Source of the DNA: Marinomonas piezotolerans
GTDB lineage: Bacteria > Pseudomonadota > Gammaproteobacteria > Pseudomonadales > Marinomonadaceae
Length of the DNA: 64,000 nucleotides
Direction of reading: 5' to 3'
NCBI RefSeq assembly: GCF_003362755.1
Contig: NZ_QKRA01000002.1
Span: forward strand, 248,001-312,000
Of this stretch, positions 34,242-44,199 are shown one piece after another. Under the pieces are notes generated by a model, which did not search any database, was not told where the DNA came from, and saw only the letters and a list, made by a program, of their open reading frames with translations. The number at the start of each line of letters is the position of its first letter. Position 1 is the first letter of the stretch. The position numbers and the translations under genes were made by a program.

Positions 34242-35684
34242 ATGGACTCCGCTATCCGCTTAGAGAATGTATGCGTTAACTTTGATGAACGCTTTTACCT
34301 CAATCAAATTAATTGGACGATAGAACCTAGTCAGCACTGGGTGATTACAGGGACCAACGGATCAGGCAAGTCCGCGCTAGCGGCTGTGTTGGCTGGCGTG
34401 GGGGACATTGAGCAAGGCACATTAACAGGGCTGCCCGGTCGTGTTGGCTTAGTCTCCTTCGAGGCGCAAGCGGAGCTAATTGCCAAAGAGCTAAAGAAAG
34501 ATGACGCCGACATAATGGACGTGATTTCGGTAGGAACCCCCGTCCAAGAAATGATCTTTTCTGACTGTGCTGATCCGGAGCTGGCGAGCGAATTAGTCGA
34601 GAAGTTTGGATTGAGTCACTTATTGGATCGCGCATTTCGTAAGCTTTCAACTGGCGAAACACGCAAGGTCATGTTGGTTCGTGCGCTCTCCAGCAAGCCA
34701 GAATTACTGATTTTAGATGAACCCTTTGACGGTTTGGATGTGGATACCTTGGCGATGTTGCAACAGCATCTTGCATCCATCATTGAGACCACGCCGATGG
34801 TATTGGTGTTGAACCGTTTTGATGAAATGCCGGACTTTATCACCCATGTAGCGTACTTAGAAAAAGCCTCGGACGACTGCGGACAACTCACGTTTAAAGT
34901 AGATCGTCAGGATAACAGCGCCTTCTCTGAGCTGTACCAACTGCTGCATCTGAAAACCACCGATCTTCAAGTGCCAAAACCGGATCCCGCTGCACAGATC
35001 CCTGCACTCGACGCGAATCAACCATTGGTCAAGCTCACCAACGCGACGATTAAATATGGCGACACGGTAATCGTGGATAACCTCAATTGGACCATTGAAC
35101 CAGGTAAGCATTGGCAGTTGAGCGGCCCCAATGGCAGCGGCAAAACGGGCGTCTTGTCGTTGATTACGGGTGATCATCCGCAATGTTATACCAATGATAT
35201 TTTTGTATTTGGCTTCCAGCGCGGCAATGGCGAAAGCATTTGGCAGATTAAGCAATTCATCGGCTATGTGTCTACGGCATTGCAATGGGAATACCGCGTC
35301 AGTGTGAGCTGTAAAAATGTGATTATCTCTGGCTTCTACGACAGCATTGGCATGTACAGTAAATCCACTGATAACCAGAAGAAGATAGCCGATGAATGGC
35401 TGGCATTGTTGGGTATGAGCGATCGTGCCGATCAGCCATTTAATAAGTTGTCTTATGGTGATCAGCGACTATTACTGATTGCTCGCGCTATGGTTAAACA
35501 TCCGCCGCTACTGATCCTAGACGAACCTTGCCTAGGTTTGGATGACATGAATCGCCAACTTGTCCTCGCTCTTATCGAGAAAATTTGTGAAGGCAATGAA
35601 ACAACTGTGTTGTATGTCAATCATCATGCCGAAGATAAGATCGCAGGCATTGAGCAGTATCTAGCATTAGAGAAAAATGGGTAG
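34242..35684 (+). CDS. modF: ModF-like double ABC ATPase
   Basis: The 480-residue protein holds two ABC ATPase domains. The first has Walker A GTNGSGKS (about 43-50), a LSTGETRK signature and Walker B LLILDEPFDGL; the second has GPNGSGKT, LSYGDQRL and LLILDEPCLGL. Residue layout and length match ModF (PhrA) of E. coli, a soluble ATPase beside the molybdate genes, function still unclear. No mod genes are adjacent here. The first domain has the unusual LSTGETRK signature in place of LSGGQ. The start is ATG 34242 behind AAGGA. Confidence 0.82.
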   Translation: MDSAIRLENVCVNFDERFYLNQINWTIEPSQHWVITGTNGSGKSALAAVLAGVGDIEQGTLTGLPGRVGLVSFEAQAELIAKELKKDDADIMDVISVGTPVQEMIFSDCADPELASELVEKFGLSHLLDRAFRKLSTGETRKVMLVRALSSKPELLILDEPFDGLDVDTLAMLQQHLASIIETTPMVLVLNRFDEMPDFITHVAYLEKASDDCGQLTFKVDRQDNSAFSELYQLLHLKTTDLQVPKPDPAAQIPALDANQPLVKLTNATIKYGDTVIVDNLNWTIEPGKHWQLSGPNGSGKTGVLSLITGDHPQCYTNDIFVFGFQRGNGESIWQIKQFIGYVSTALQWEYRVSVSCKNVIISGFYDSIGMYSKSTDNQKKIADEWLALLGMSDRADQPFNKLSYGDQRLLLIARAMVKHPPLLILDEPCLGLDDMNRQLVLALIEKICEGNETTVLYVNHHAEDKIAGIEQYLALEKNG

Positions 35685-35741
35685 CTGATTTTTCGTTGAG
35701 TGGTCTAGACTCCAGATTGCAGACGTAGAAAAAGATGACAC

Positions 35742-35772
35742 AAAAGGCCTACGTAACATTACACGCCTTTTT
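35742..35772 (+). terminator. Weak terminator after the modF-like gene
   Basis: AAAAGGC and GCCTTTT arms enclose 16 bases and end in a T-run. The long loop makes it less sure. Confidence 0.45.
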
Positions 35773-35849
35773 ATATTAGTTTTATATAATACAGTCTGCC
35801 AAATTACCGCTTCGTGAGTCAGCGACTCTAATTATAAGAAGGTTTTATT

Positions 35850-37757
35850 ATGAAGCTCTCACTACAAACAAAAATCATGTTACAAGGTTTGATTGCCACC
35901 CTAGTTGTCGCTCTATCGATCGGTTGGTTGGCATTCATGAAGTTCAATGAAACCACCCAAGTGAGCATAAAGTCTGAGGCTTCATCGCAGGCATCTGCCA
36001 TCAGTGTGTATTTATCTAATTGGTACGAAGACCGCGGACAGACGATTGCGACGGTTCGTAGTCGTCTGGAAAAGGTACTACAGCAGAATGGTGAGAATGA
36101 GGCAGACATTCTAGAAGTGCTGCAACAAGCTCAATCCAGCTTAAATTTTGGGATGACCTTTTTAGGGTTAGAGAACGGCCATATGTATCGCCATGATCCG
36201 AGTCTGAATAGCGCAGATTATGATCCGCGTGTTCGCTCTTGGTATAAGGATGCGAAGGCAAGCAAGCGAACGTACGTCACAGCCCCCTACATTTCAGCCT
36301 CGACGAAAAAACTATCGATGACGTTCGTTGAACCTGTGATCGTGAATGGTAAGTTCGTGGGTGCCATTGGCGGTTTGGTGTTCTTAGACGATTTGTTGGA
36401 TCGTATTCTTGAATTAAACGTACTCGGTAATGGTGAGCTGCTGTTAACGGATCCATCGGGTGTGGTGTTAGCGCTTCAAAATAAGGACTTGATCCTAAAA
36501 AATGTTGATGAGATTGGATATGGGCTAACCAAGAACGACATAAAAAACGCTATGCAGGCGCCTCAATTCAAGGAAGTTCGCGTCGCAGGCGATGCTAAGT
36601 TCGCGTATTTGCAAGAGCTTCAAAAGACTGGATGGGTCGTCGCGTTAGTGATGGACAAAGAAATACTGATGGCTCCTATTTCCGCATTTGCTCAAACCGC
36701 TACCATTGCCGTGTCGGTACTACTTTTAATCGCAGCGATCATTATCTTCAAAGTGTCGCAATGGCTATTGAAAGATCTGCGTACCGTAACTGGGCGTCTG
36801 CAAGATATCGCGCATGGTGAAGGGGATTTGACGGTTCGTTTGGAAGTGAATAGCCGTGATGAAGTGGCTGACCTCGTGACCGCGTTCAACCAATTCGTCG
36901 AGCGCTTACAAGGTACCATCAATAGTGTCAAAGCCATCGGCGATCGCCTGACGATGCAAGCAAGCTCGATCAATAGCACCTCAGGTCACAGCTTAGAGCG
37001 GCTTAAAGCACAGCAAGAAAACATCGAAATGGTCGCGGCAGCCGTCCATGAGATGGCGCAAGCAACGCAAGAAATCGCAGGCAGAGCTCTCGATACGGCA
37101 AAAGACTCTGACAACGCGGTATCGACCAGTGAGTCCGGTCAAAAGCAAGTAGGCGTCAGCCAGCATAGTATCGAACAACTCGCGACGGAAGTGAGCTCGG
37201 TATCCTCCGTCATCCAGCAAGTGAGCCAAGATGCAGAGAACATTAACTCTATCCTCAATACGATCTCTGACATTGCTGAGCAAACCAACCTGTTGGCGCT
37301 CAATGCTGCGATCGAAGCGGCGCGTGCAGGCGAGCAAGGGCGTGGCTTTGCCGTGGTAGCGGATGAAGTGCGCGTATTAAGTCAGCGTACGTACAGCTCG
37401 ATAGAAGAAATCCAAGGCATGATTGAAAACTTGCAAAGCAGCAGTGGCAACGCCGTTAAGCAAATTAAGCGCAGTCATGACCAAGTGGAAAAAAGTGTTG
37501 ATGAGGTGCGCGTAGTACGAGAAAACTTTGATGCCATCAAACAGTTGATCACTGGCATTAGTGACCGAGCAACACAAATTGCCAGCGCGACCGAAGAGCA
37601 AACGAGTGTTACGCGTGATATCAGTATGAATACCGAAGAAGTGGATAATAATGCCAAAGAGATGGTGAGTTTAGCGTATGAAAACGCGGAAACGGCGACT
37701 CAATTAGAGCAGCTCACTAGCGAGCTAAAAGAAAACATGCACTATTTTAAAAGCTAA
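35850..37757 (+). CDS. Methyl-accepting chemotaxis protein with dCache-type sensor
   Basis: The 635-residue protein has an N-terminal membrane segment (about 10-30), a periplasmic double Cache sensor (about 40-275, with [17 protein letters not shown], a typical ligand-site region), a second membrane segment (about 280-302), a HAMP linker and a signalling domain whose tip reads [37 protein letters not shown]. It signals to CheA from the inner membrane. dCache receptors often bind amino acids, polyamines or quaternary amines; the neighbouring putrescine genes make polyamines a guess only. Confidence 0.93.
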   Translation: MKLSLQTKIMLQGLIATLVVALSIGWLAFMKFNETTQVSIKSEASSQASAISVYLSNWYEDRGQTIATVRSRLEKVLQQNGENEADILEVLQQAQSSLNFGMTFLGLENGHMYRHDPSLNSADYDPRVRSWYKDAKASKRTYVTAPYISASTKKLSMTFVEPVIVNGKFVGAIGGLVFLDDLLDRILELNVLGNGELLLTDPSGVVLALQNKDLILKNVDEIGYGLTKNDIKNAMQAPQFKEVRVAGDAKFAYLQELQKTGWVVALVMDKEILMAPISAFAQTATIAVSVLLLIAAIIIFKVSQWLLKDLRTVTGRLQDIAHGEGDLTVRLEVNSRDEVADLVTAFNQFVERLQGTINSVKAIGDRLTMQASSINSTSGHSLERLKAQQENIEMVAAAVHEMAQATQEIAGRALDTAKDSDNAVSTSESGQKQVGVSQHSIEQLATEVSSVSSVIQQVSQDAENINSILNTISDIAEQTNLLALNAAIEAARAGEQGRGFAVVADEVRVLSQRTYSSIEEIQGMIENLQSSSGNAVKQIKRSHDQVEKSVDEVRVVRENFDAIKQLITGISDRATQIASATEEQTSVTRDISMNTEEVDNNAKEMVSLAYENAETATQLEQLTSELKENMHYFKS

Positions 37758-37772
37758 CGACTCCGTCGTAAA

Positions 37773-37812
37773 AAAGCCCTTGAGTGTCCCACGACCTCAA
37801 GGGCTCTTTTGT
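37773..37812. terminator. Bidirectional terminator
   Basis: AGCCCTTGAG and CTCAAGGGCT arms flanked by A-run and T-run, between the chemoreceptor and the convergent TetR gene. Confidence 0.82.
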
Positions 37813-37832
37813 GTACAGGGTTTTTAAAGTGC

Positions 37833-38486
37833 CTAATCCTCTCGGCTAAAGTGATGCGCCAATAAGCTCGTTAGCATTAACTTTAGATCCGCCAAGGTGC
37901 GCGCGGCACGGCGCTCATTTTGATTCACGGCGACTAAGTAGGTGCTGTGAGTCACTTCAAGATACAGGCGGGCGATTCGTTCTCGCTCTCGGATATGTTT
38001 TTTCAAACCGATGCGCTTAAACACTTTTGCCATTTGTGAGATCACCATGGCGTCGTGATGCTCGTCGAGTTCGCGTAATTCCGGCACCGAGAACATGGCC
38101 TGTACTAAGCGCAGTACGGCGCGTTGCTGGCGATAGGTGCGTAGGTTAATGTCGACGACGTGGTCGATGAATTCAGACAGGCTCAGCGCCTCCAAATCCC
38201 ACTCTTGAATCTCTTTTAAGACGACTTCGATGCTATCCAACCAAGATTTGCCCATGGCATACAAAATGGCGTGCTTGTTGGGGAAATAGTGATAAAGCGA
38301 GCCTACCGAGATGCCGACTTCTTTCGCAATGATCGCGGTATTTAGGTCGTTCAGGCCAACGGTTTCAAGCAGTTCACTGGTGACTTCTAAGATCTGTTGG
38401 GTGCGCTTAATTGAACGAGACTGAACTGGCTCGCTGCGCGGAGAAACAGATTGCATGGTTTTCATCGTCTCGTGGGTTTTGGCCAT
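37833..38486 (-). CDS. TetR-family regulator of the putrescine genes
   Basis: The 217-residue protein has a TetR helix-turn-helix at about residues 24-70 (TQQILEVTSELLETVGLNDLNTAIIAKEVGISVGSLYHYFPNKHAILYAMG) and a helical C-terminal domain. It lies downstream of puuB, 108 bases away on the same strand, so it may be in one transcript with it. Two dyads in the puuB-puuA gap are its likely operators. The ATG at 38486 is used; a second ATG at residue 8 is possible. Confidence 0.82.
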   Translation of the reverse strand: MAKTHETMKTMQSVSPRSEPVQSRSIKRTQQILEVTSELLETVGLNDLNTAIIAKEVGISVGSLYHYFPNKHAILYAMGKSWLDSIEVVLKEIQEWDLEALSLSEFIDHVVDINLRTYRQQRAVLRLVQAMFSVPELRELDEHHDAMVISQMAKVFKRIGLKKHIRERERIARLYLEVTHSTYLVAVNQNERRAARTLADLKLMLTSLLAHHFSRED

Positions 38487-38594
38487 GATGGGGGTGGCAT
38501 CCTTTTAGCTATTGACGGTGAATCGAGTGTCTAAATTATACACACCCGATTTCACGCTGGGTATGCTTATGCGACGTCTACCTGCCTTCATTAG

Positions 38595-39872
38595 TTAGGG
38601 TAAACGATCGAGCATCGAGTAGTAGAGCATGCCGGCTACGAGGCCTGGCCAACGTAGTAACGTACCACCGGGGAAATCTCGCATCGGCAATCGTTCAAAT
38701 GCATCGACCCCTTCCACCGACCCTTGCACGGCTTGAGCAAAAATAGCGCCCGCATAAGTGGCCAAGGCGACGCCGTGCCCAGAATACCCTTGGGCCACGA
38801 AGACGTTTTCTTGTTGGCGGGCAATATGTGGCATGCGGTTGAGGGTAATCGCTAACGTACCGCCCCACGCGTAATCAATGGCGTATTCGCTAAGCTCAGG
38901 GTAGGTGGCCAACATGTGTTTTTTAACAAAGCCTGCAATGTCTCTTGGGAAACGAGGGCTGTAGTTTTCCCCTCCGCCCCATAACATGCGTCGATCTTTG
39001 GAAAGACGATAGTAATTCACCACAAATTTGGAATCGGCAACGGCGATGCGATCAGGATTGATTCGATCCGCTATGGCGTCGGGTAAGGGCTCTGTGGCGA
39101 TGATAAAGTTATTAATGGGCATGATCTTGCGGGCGGCAGGCCGGTTGAGGTGCCCCAAATAACCGTTGCAGGCAAATAACACATAACGGCATGTGACGCG
39201 CCCTTTTGCGGTTGAGATGACTGGACGAGGGCCGTCACGGTATTCGGTAACTTCGGAGTCTTCATACAGTTTGGCACCATGTGACTCCGCCGCACGGGCA
39301 AGCCCTAAAGCGAAGTTTAACGGATGGATGTGAGCGCCGTCTTTATACCATTCGCCACCGTGATAGCGATCTGTGCCGAGCTTCTCTGCGACGGTTTTGG
39401 CGTCAAGATACTCGACGCCGTCGTAGTTCAGCGTGGTGCGTTTGTAATCCACTGCCGCTTGGATATCACGGACGTGACTCGCTTTATTGGCAACATGCAG
39501 TACGCCTGGTGTGAGATCGCAATCGATTTGGTGAGTGTTGACTAAAGACTTGACCAGCTCTACGGAATCCACCGAGGTTTGCCATAATCTGTCTGCCACC
39601 TCTTTGCCGACCTGCTTTACCATGTCTGCGTGGCCCATATTGTGCCCCTGACAGATTTGCCCACCGTTACGGCCAGACGCTCCCCAACCAATTCTATTGG
39701 CCTCTAGGAGTGTGACACTGTAACCCGCTTGCGCTAAATGCAAGGCCGCAGAGGTCCCTGTGAACCCTCCACCAATGATGCAAATATCGCTTTCGTGGTC
39801 ACCGATCAGTTGAGATCGGTCTTTATACGCTTTAGCGGTGGCCGCATAGTAAGACGCTTCATGTGTGCTCAA
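38595..39872 (-). CDS. puuB: Gamma-glutamylputrescine oxidoreductase
   Basis: A TTG start at 39872, with AGGAG seven bases upstream, gives 425 residues, about the length of E. coli PuuB (426); the longer frame from 39905 begins with a poor TTG. The protein has the FAD site IIGGGFTGTSAALHLAQAGYSV, then GWGASGRNGGQICQGHNMGH, and DYAWGGTLAITLNRMPHIAR. It oxidises gamma-glutamylputrescine to the aldehyde, releasing ammonia and peroxide. It is divergent from puuA. No puuC or puuD is adjacent. Confidence 0.88.
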   Translation of the reverse strand: MSTHEASYYAATAKAYKDRSQLIGDHESDICIIGGGFTGTSAALHLAQAGYSVTLLEANRIGWGASGRNGGQICQGHNMGHADMVKQVGKEVADRLWQTSVDSVELVKSLVNTHQIDCDLTPGVLHVANKASHVRDIQAAVDYKRTTLNYDGVEYLDAKTVAEKLGTDRYHGGEWYKDGAHIHPLNFALGLARAAESHGAKLYEDSEVTEYRDGPRPVISTAKGRVTCRYVLFACNGYLGHLNRPAARKIMPINNFIIATEPLPDAIADRINPDRIAVADSKFVVNYYRLSKDRRMLWGGGENYSPRFPRDIAGFVKKHMLATYPELSEYAIDYAWGGTLAITLNRMPHIARQQENVFVAQGYSGHGVALATYAGAIFAQAVQGSVEGVDAFERLPMRDFPGGTLLRWPGLVAGMLYYSMLDRLP

Positions 39873-39906
39873 GAGGGCACTCCTATGACAACAATTAGAA
39901 CTCAAT

Positions 39907-39927
39907 AACCGAATGATTGATCGGCTT
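39907..39927. promoter_or_regulatory. Operator dyad 1 in the puuB-puuA gap
   Basis: AACCGAAT, four bases, then GATCGGCTT: the left half is identical to dyad 2 and the right half agrees at most positions. It would overlap the puuB promoter. Confidence 0.5.
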
Positions 39928-40003
39928 ATGCTTAATGATTATTACAAAATCGCACCTATTTTTAACAAAGTGTTGATTTAATAATCAAACTAAAATATGT
40001 TTT

Positions 40004-40025
40004 AAACCGAATCATTATTCGGTTT
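40004..40025. promoter_or_regulatory. Operator dyad 2 in the puuB-puuA gap
   Basis: AAACCGAAT and ATTCGGTTT form a perfect dyad with four bases between, placed on the puuA side of the gap. Together with dyad 1 this suits a dimeric repressor such as the TetR protein at 37833. Confidence 0.6.
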
Positions 40026-40111
40026 ATTGCAAAGCATAACCAAATATAAAAAGATCGCAATAGGAATTTACTGCCATGTTGATGAGCAAGGCAGACAACG
40101 TAAGGTGAGTT

Positions 40112-41455
40112 ATGACAGAGCTTGAAGCTTTTTTAAAAGAGCATGCAATTACAGAGGTCGAATCAACCCTAGCCGATATGACAGGGAATGCGCGTGGGAA
40201 GTTTTATCCGACCTTCAAATTCTTGGCAGAAAAGACAGGGCGTATCCCTGAGACCGTGCTGGTGCAAAGTGTCACGGGCGATTGGGCGGATAATCATTAT
40301 GACATCGTTGATGCCAGTGACCGAGACATGGTGTTGAAGCCAGACCCGAATACCATACGCATGGTGCCATGGGCGGATGAGCCTACGGCGCAGGTGATCA
40401 ATGATTGCTATACCACCGATGGTAAATTGCACCCTCTGGCCAGCCGAACCATATTGCGCCACATCTTATCGTTGTATGAACGAGAAGGTTGGCAACCCGT
40501 GATTGCGCCGGAAGTAGAGTTTTATCTCATTCAACCCAATACCGACCCAGACTATGAGCTAAAGCCAGCAGCAGGTCGCTCGGGTAAACGTGAGACATCA
40601 CGTCGCTCCTACAGCATCGATGCGGTCAATGAATTCAACACCATCATTGATACCCTATACAGCTATTGTGAAGCGCAAAACTTAGACGTAGATACCTTGA
40701 TTCATGAATCAGGGGCCGCGCAGATGGAAATTAACTTTATCCACGGCAACCCATTGGATCTAGCGGATCAGGTGTTTGTGTTTAAACGAACCTTGCGCGA
40801 GGCCGCACTCAAGCACGGCGTGTACGCAACGTTTATGGCAAAACCGATGAAGAATGAGCCCGGCAGCTCCATGCACATCCACCAAAGCTTGGTAGACAGC
40901 CAGACGGGCAAAAACGTGTTTGATGACAACGGTCAGCCCAGCGAGCTGTTTTACAACTACTTAGGTGGGTTACAACAATACACCCCGAATGCCATCTCGT
41001 TTTTTGCCCCGAATGTGAATTCCTATCGTCGCTTCTCACCCGAGATGGCGGCACCGATCAACATGAATTGGGGATTTGATAATCGTACAGCAGGTTTGCG
41101 GATTCCTTATGCGCCGCCTCAGGCAACGCGCATCGAAAACCGATTCCCAGGCGCGGACTGTAACCCTTATCTTGCTATCGCCGCGACGCTGGCGTGTGGG
41201 TATCTTGGGATGAAGCAAAAGCTCAAACCAACCGACCCGGTGAAGGGGAATGAGCCACCGTTGGAATACCCAGAAGTTGAGATTGCACGTACCCTAGAAG
41301 AAGGGTTGCGCCTATTGGAAGAATGCGAACCGTTGTGCGAAATTCTAGGGCAAGACTTTGTCACCGCTTATATGGGGGTCAAACGCAGTGAGTTTGAAAC
41401 GTTTAACCGAGTGATTAGCTCATGGGAGCGCGAGCACCTATTGTTAAACGTGTAA
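40112..41455 (+). CDS. puuA: Gamma-glutamylputrescine synthetase (glutamine-synthetase-like)
   Basis: The 447-residue protein is of the glutamine-synthetase fold: MTGNARGKFYPTFKF near the N-terminus, ATP and metal motifs APEVEFYLI and ESGAAQMEINFIHG, then FMAKPMKNEPGSSMHIHQSL and NRFPGADCNPYLAIAATL. It ligates glutamate to putrescine, using ATP, as the first step of the Puu pathway. It is divergent from puuB and 46 bases upstream of a PotF-like gene. Related enzymes act on other amines, so substrate range is inferred from neighbours. Confidence 0.9.
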   Translation: MTELEAFLKEHAITEVESTLADMTGNARGKFYPTFKFLAEKTGRIPETVLVQSVTGDWADNHYDIVDASDRDMVLKPDPNTIRMVPWADEPTAQVINDCYTTDGKLHPLASRTILRHILSLYEREGWQPVIAPEVEFYLIQPNTDPDYELKPAAGRSGKRETSRRSYSIDAVNEFNTIIDTLYSYCEAQNLDVDTLIHESGAAQMEINFIHGNPLDLADQVFVFKRTLREAALKHGVYATFMAKPMKNEPGSSMHIHQSLVDSQTGKNVFDDNGQPSELFYNYLGGLQQYTPNAISFFAPNVNSYRRFSPEMAAPINMNWGFDNRTAGLRIPYAPPQATRIENRFPGADCNPYLAIAATLACGYLGMKQKLKPTDPVKGNEPPLEYPEVEIARTLEEGLRLLEECEPLCEILGQDFVTAYMGVKRSEFETFNRVISSWEREHLLLNV

Positions 41456-41501
41456 TGACATACTGTTTCACTATCATACGCATCATAAAAGGAACCAAAA
41501 C

Positions 41502-42623
41502 ATGACACAAAAGAGTCGATTCACCCATCGTTTGTTACCCGTCGCTGGCGTGATCTGTGCGTTGGGGGTGAGTGCTACACCCGTGATGGCGCAGACACTG
41601 AAATTCTATAATTGGTCGGACTACATCGCCGAAGACACCATCCCCAATTATGAAGCCCAAACTGGGACGGAAGTGATTGAAGATGTCTTTGATAGTAACG
41701 AAGTGCTCGAAGCCAAGTTGCTGGCGGGGCACTCGGGGTATGACTTGGTCGTGCCGACGGCATCTTTTATGGGGCGTCAGATTCAAGCGGGTGTTTTTGA
41801 CACGTTGGATAAGTCGAAGTTACCCAACTTACGACACATCGACCCTGAGTTATTGAGCTTTTTGGAAGCCGTGGATCCAGGGAATCAATACGGTGTGCCA
41901 TACCTTTGGGGCACGACAGGGATCGGCTATAACGTCGACAAAGTCAAAGAAGTACTGGGCGATGATGCGCCGGTGAACAGCTGGGATCTTGTGTTCAAAC
42001 CAGAAAACATGGAGAAGCTACAAGCGTGTGGCGTGATGTTCCTCGATTCGCCAGATGAACTGTATCCGTTAGTGCTAAATTACCTTGGCAAAGATCCGAA
42101 TAGCCGTAACCCATCGGATTATGCGCTGGATAGTGAAGCGGTCGAGGTTCTAAAAAGCGTGCGCCCTTATGTGAACCAGTTCCATTCGTCGCAATACATC
42201 AGTGCGCTGGCGAATGGCGATGCCTGTGTCGCAATTGGCTGGTCTGGTGATGTGATCCAAGCGCAAGATCGCGCCATTGAAGCGGACAACGGCATCAACA
42301 TCGAATACAGCATTCCAAAAGAAGGCACCCAAGTGTGGTTTGACATGCTGGCGATTCCAAAAGATGCGCAAAACAAAGACACGGCGCATGACTTCATCAA
42401 TTACCTGCTACAGCCTGAAGTGATTGCGGATATCTCCAATTACGTGGCCTACGCCAACCCAAATTTGGACGCGATGGATCTGCAAGACGAAGAAGTTCGC
42501 ACGAATGAGGGGATTTACCCACCGGCAGAAGTGAAAGCTAAGATGTTTGCGCAAAAAGTCCGCGGTATGCGTATCGAGCGATTGATGGTCCGCTTATGGA
42601 GCGATGTGAAAACGGGGCGTTAA
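41502..42623 (+). CDS. potF: PotF-like polyamine-binding periplasmic protein
   Basis: The 373-residue protein has a signal peptide ending in VMAQ (about residue 31), then TLKFYNWSDYIAEDTIPNYEAQTG, the start typical of PotF/PotD proteins, and YGVPYLWGTTGIGYN and WFDMLAIPKDA in the lobes. It binds putrescine or spermidine for an ABC importer. The PotGHI permease genes do not follow: a terminator comes next, so the permease must lie elsewhere. The neighbouring puuA and puuB support putrescine as ligand. Confidence 0.88.
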   Translation: MTQKSRFTHRLLPVAGVICALGVSATPVMAQTLKFYNWSDYIAEDTIPNYEAQTGTEVIEDVFDSNEVLEAKLLAGHSGYDLVVPTASFMGRQIQAGVFDTLDKSKLPNLRHIDPELLSFLEAVDPGNQYGVPYLWGTTGIGYNVDKVKEVLGDDAPVNSWDLVFKPENMEKLQACGVMFLDSPDELYPLVLNYLGKDPNSRNPSDYALDSEAVEVLKSVRPYVNQFHSSQYISALANGDACVAIGWSGDVIQAQDRAIEADNGINIEYSIPKEGTQVWFDMLAIPKDAQNKDTAHDFINYLLQPEVIADISNYVAYANPNLDAMDLQDEEVRTNEGIYPPAEVKAKMFAQKVRGMRIERLMVRLWSDVKTGR

Positions 42624-42652
42624 CGCTGCATTGATCCCTGTAACAACCATTT

Positions 42653-42689
42653 AAAAGCCGCCCACTTCGCCGAAGTCGGCGGCTTTTTA
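42653..42689 (+). terminator. Rho-independent terminator of the potF-like gene
   Basis: AAAAGCCGCC and GGCGGCTTTTT arms with further pairing inside (ACTTCG and CGAAGT) and a T-run. Confidence 0.88.
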
Positions 42690-42725
42690 GTGTGTTATCA
42701 ATAGACGCCAAACCCTCGAACTTCT

Positions 42726-43390
42726 GTAGGTTGGACTTCAGTCCGACAGTCGCGGATAAACGCAAATCCTCGAACTTCTGTAGGTCGGACTTTAGTCCGT
42801 CAACCACAAACCACCCCAACTCCTCAGACAACCTGCCTCCATACCATTCAATTCGCTTGCGCATTGTCTTGCTTCGTTCCTTAGCTTCGACCTTCCCCTT
42901 GTAAAGAGCACGCGAATCAAACGTATGGAGACTTAGAGGCCACCGTAAATACTCGAACTTCTGTAGGTCGGACTTTAGTCCGTCAACCACAAACCACCCC
43001 AACTCCTCAGACAACCTGCCTCCATGCCATTCAATTCGCTTGCGTCTGTCTTGCTTCGTTCCTCAGCTCCGACCTTGTCAGAATTAAAGAACGCGCGAAT
43101 CAAACGCATGGAGACTCGTATCAAGATCAATATTATTGGAAATGTCGAAAGAATAGCTTAGTCTTAAACCACTGCAGTCATGGATGGCGAAAAGTCCGCC
43201 TTTACTTCCTCCCTGACACGCACGGTTATTTATCAAAACGAGCATGCGTGTTTCTACATGCCTAAAATGCTTTTTTAAAAATATATTCTTTAAAATCAAC
43301 ATCTTACGGTTTTTTTGGTAAGGGAAAAACTCATAATAACGCGCACGCACGGTTTATTGTATAAACGAGCATGCGCATTAATAAAATGTT
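42726..43390. repeat. Repeat module C ahead of the 43410 cassette
   Basis: Three REP-type hairpins (42730-42747, 42784-42800, 42967-42983), two inverted-repeat elements (42839-42928 and 43022-43111), the linker TACTTCCTCCCTGACACGCA and the terminal palindrome (TAACGCGCACGC ... GCATGCGCATTA) ending in GTTAAAT. The part from TCCTCGAACTTCTGTAGG to the start of each inverted-repeat element is itself repeated directly (about 42767-42860 and 42953-43043) and a third time in module D. No gene is visible. Confidence 0.78.
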
Positions 43391-43409
43391 AAATGTCCAA
43401 GAGAGTATC

Positions 43410-43919
43410 GTGCGTAGAAGAACAGTCATAATTACGATGTCAGTAATTTTCGCTTTGGTTGCGATACCAGCGGGACTTTACTATCTAGCTAAATATAGCC
43501 TGTTTGGCGGAGGTGGTCCTTCACCAAAACTGGTTCTTGTGGTCCCATCTAATGAATATGAAGTGAAAAGTGTACTAGATGCAATCGACAAAATTGATAG
43601 CACGCTAGGTCCAAGAGAAAACAGAAAAGACGCCTCCGAAGGAGATCGGTTCTTTTACTATAAACATGCTTACTGGTACCCGTCGAGTGGCTCTGATACC
43701 TATGGCATCGCTCTAATCGAGTGGAATACCACTACATGGGAAAATGACAAACAGCAAATGGGTGGCAGCTACTTTATCGATGTTTATTCCGAGAAAAAAG
43801 AATGTTCTCTATGTGATCAACTGAAGGTGGCTCTTTCGCAATCACAGGTAAAATTTAAATCACCATGTGAAACTCAGACTAATCTAACCGAATATGAGCG
43901 TATCAGGTGTGACATTTAA
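43410..43919 (+). CDS. Membrane-anchored hypothetical cassette protein
   Basis: No family is recognised. A GTG at 43410 after GAGAG is the likeliest start (169 residues); ATG codons at 43371 and 43386 lie inside the repeat and cassette boundary. One N-terminal membrane segment (about residues 4-27: IITMSVIFALVAIPAGLYYLAKYSLF) anchors a soluble domain with a strand-rich centre and two CxxC-like pairs near the C-terminus (CSLCDQ). The AT-rich composition and the attC that follows at once mark it as a cassette gene. Its stop is inside the left end of the attC. Confidence 0.6.
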   Translation: MRRRTVIITMSVIFALVAIPAGLYYLAKYSLFGGGGPSPKLVLVVPSNEYEVKSVLDAIDKIDSTLGPRENRKDASEGDRFFYYKHAYWYPSSGSDTYGIALIEWNTTTWENDKQQMGGSYFIDVYSEKKECSLCDQLKVALSQSQVKFKSPCETQTNLTEYERIRCDI

Positions 43920-44008
43920 CAAAACAATCAACCGGACTCCGCTAAGCGTGGTTCGCTTTGATCACAATACCACGCTTAGATCCGCTCGGTTATTGTGGCG
44001 TTATACCT
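43914..44008 (+). repeat. attC site
   Basis: Left end CATTTAAC, right end GGCGTTATAC; stems AACCG/CGGTT and CTAAGCGTGG/CCACGCTTAG with unpaired bases between, the usual architecture of a folded attC. Confidence 0.82.
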
Positions 44009-44019
44009 AGGGAGGAAAA

Positions 44020-44199
44020 ATGACCTTTTTTGAAATATTTGGAGTAATAGGGAGTATCTGCTCGATAACATCTTTTATAGTAAGCTTATTTATCGCTTCG
44101 AAAGTTGTAAAAATATCTAACAGCAAATCTGGTATTGCTAATGTTCGGGGCAATCAAAATGTTACCGCTGGTCGAGATATGACGAATGGACAAAATTAG
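44020..44199 (+). CDS. Small membrane protein of a two-gene cassette
   Basis: The 59-residue frame starts at ATG 44020 behind GGAGG. One membrane segment (about residues 3-30) is followed by a short tail containing RGNQNVTAGRDM. Its last 14 bases overlap the start of the next gene, which repeats a very similar motif (KGNQNITVGRDL) at its own N-terminus. This shared motif and coupling suggest the two proteins assemble through the same strand-turn element. No family is recognised; the reading frame is too short for most gene finders. Confidence 0.6.
   Translation: MTFFEIFGVIGSICSITSFIVSLFIASKVVKISNSKSGIANVRGNQNVTAGRDMTNGQN

Noticed and set aside
42538..43014. Minus-strand frame of 158 codons after the potF-like gene
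   Set aside because: It consists of repeated repeat-module sequence (the same peptide appears twice) and includes the potF terminator.
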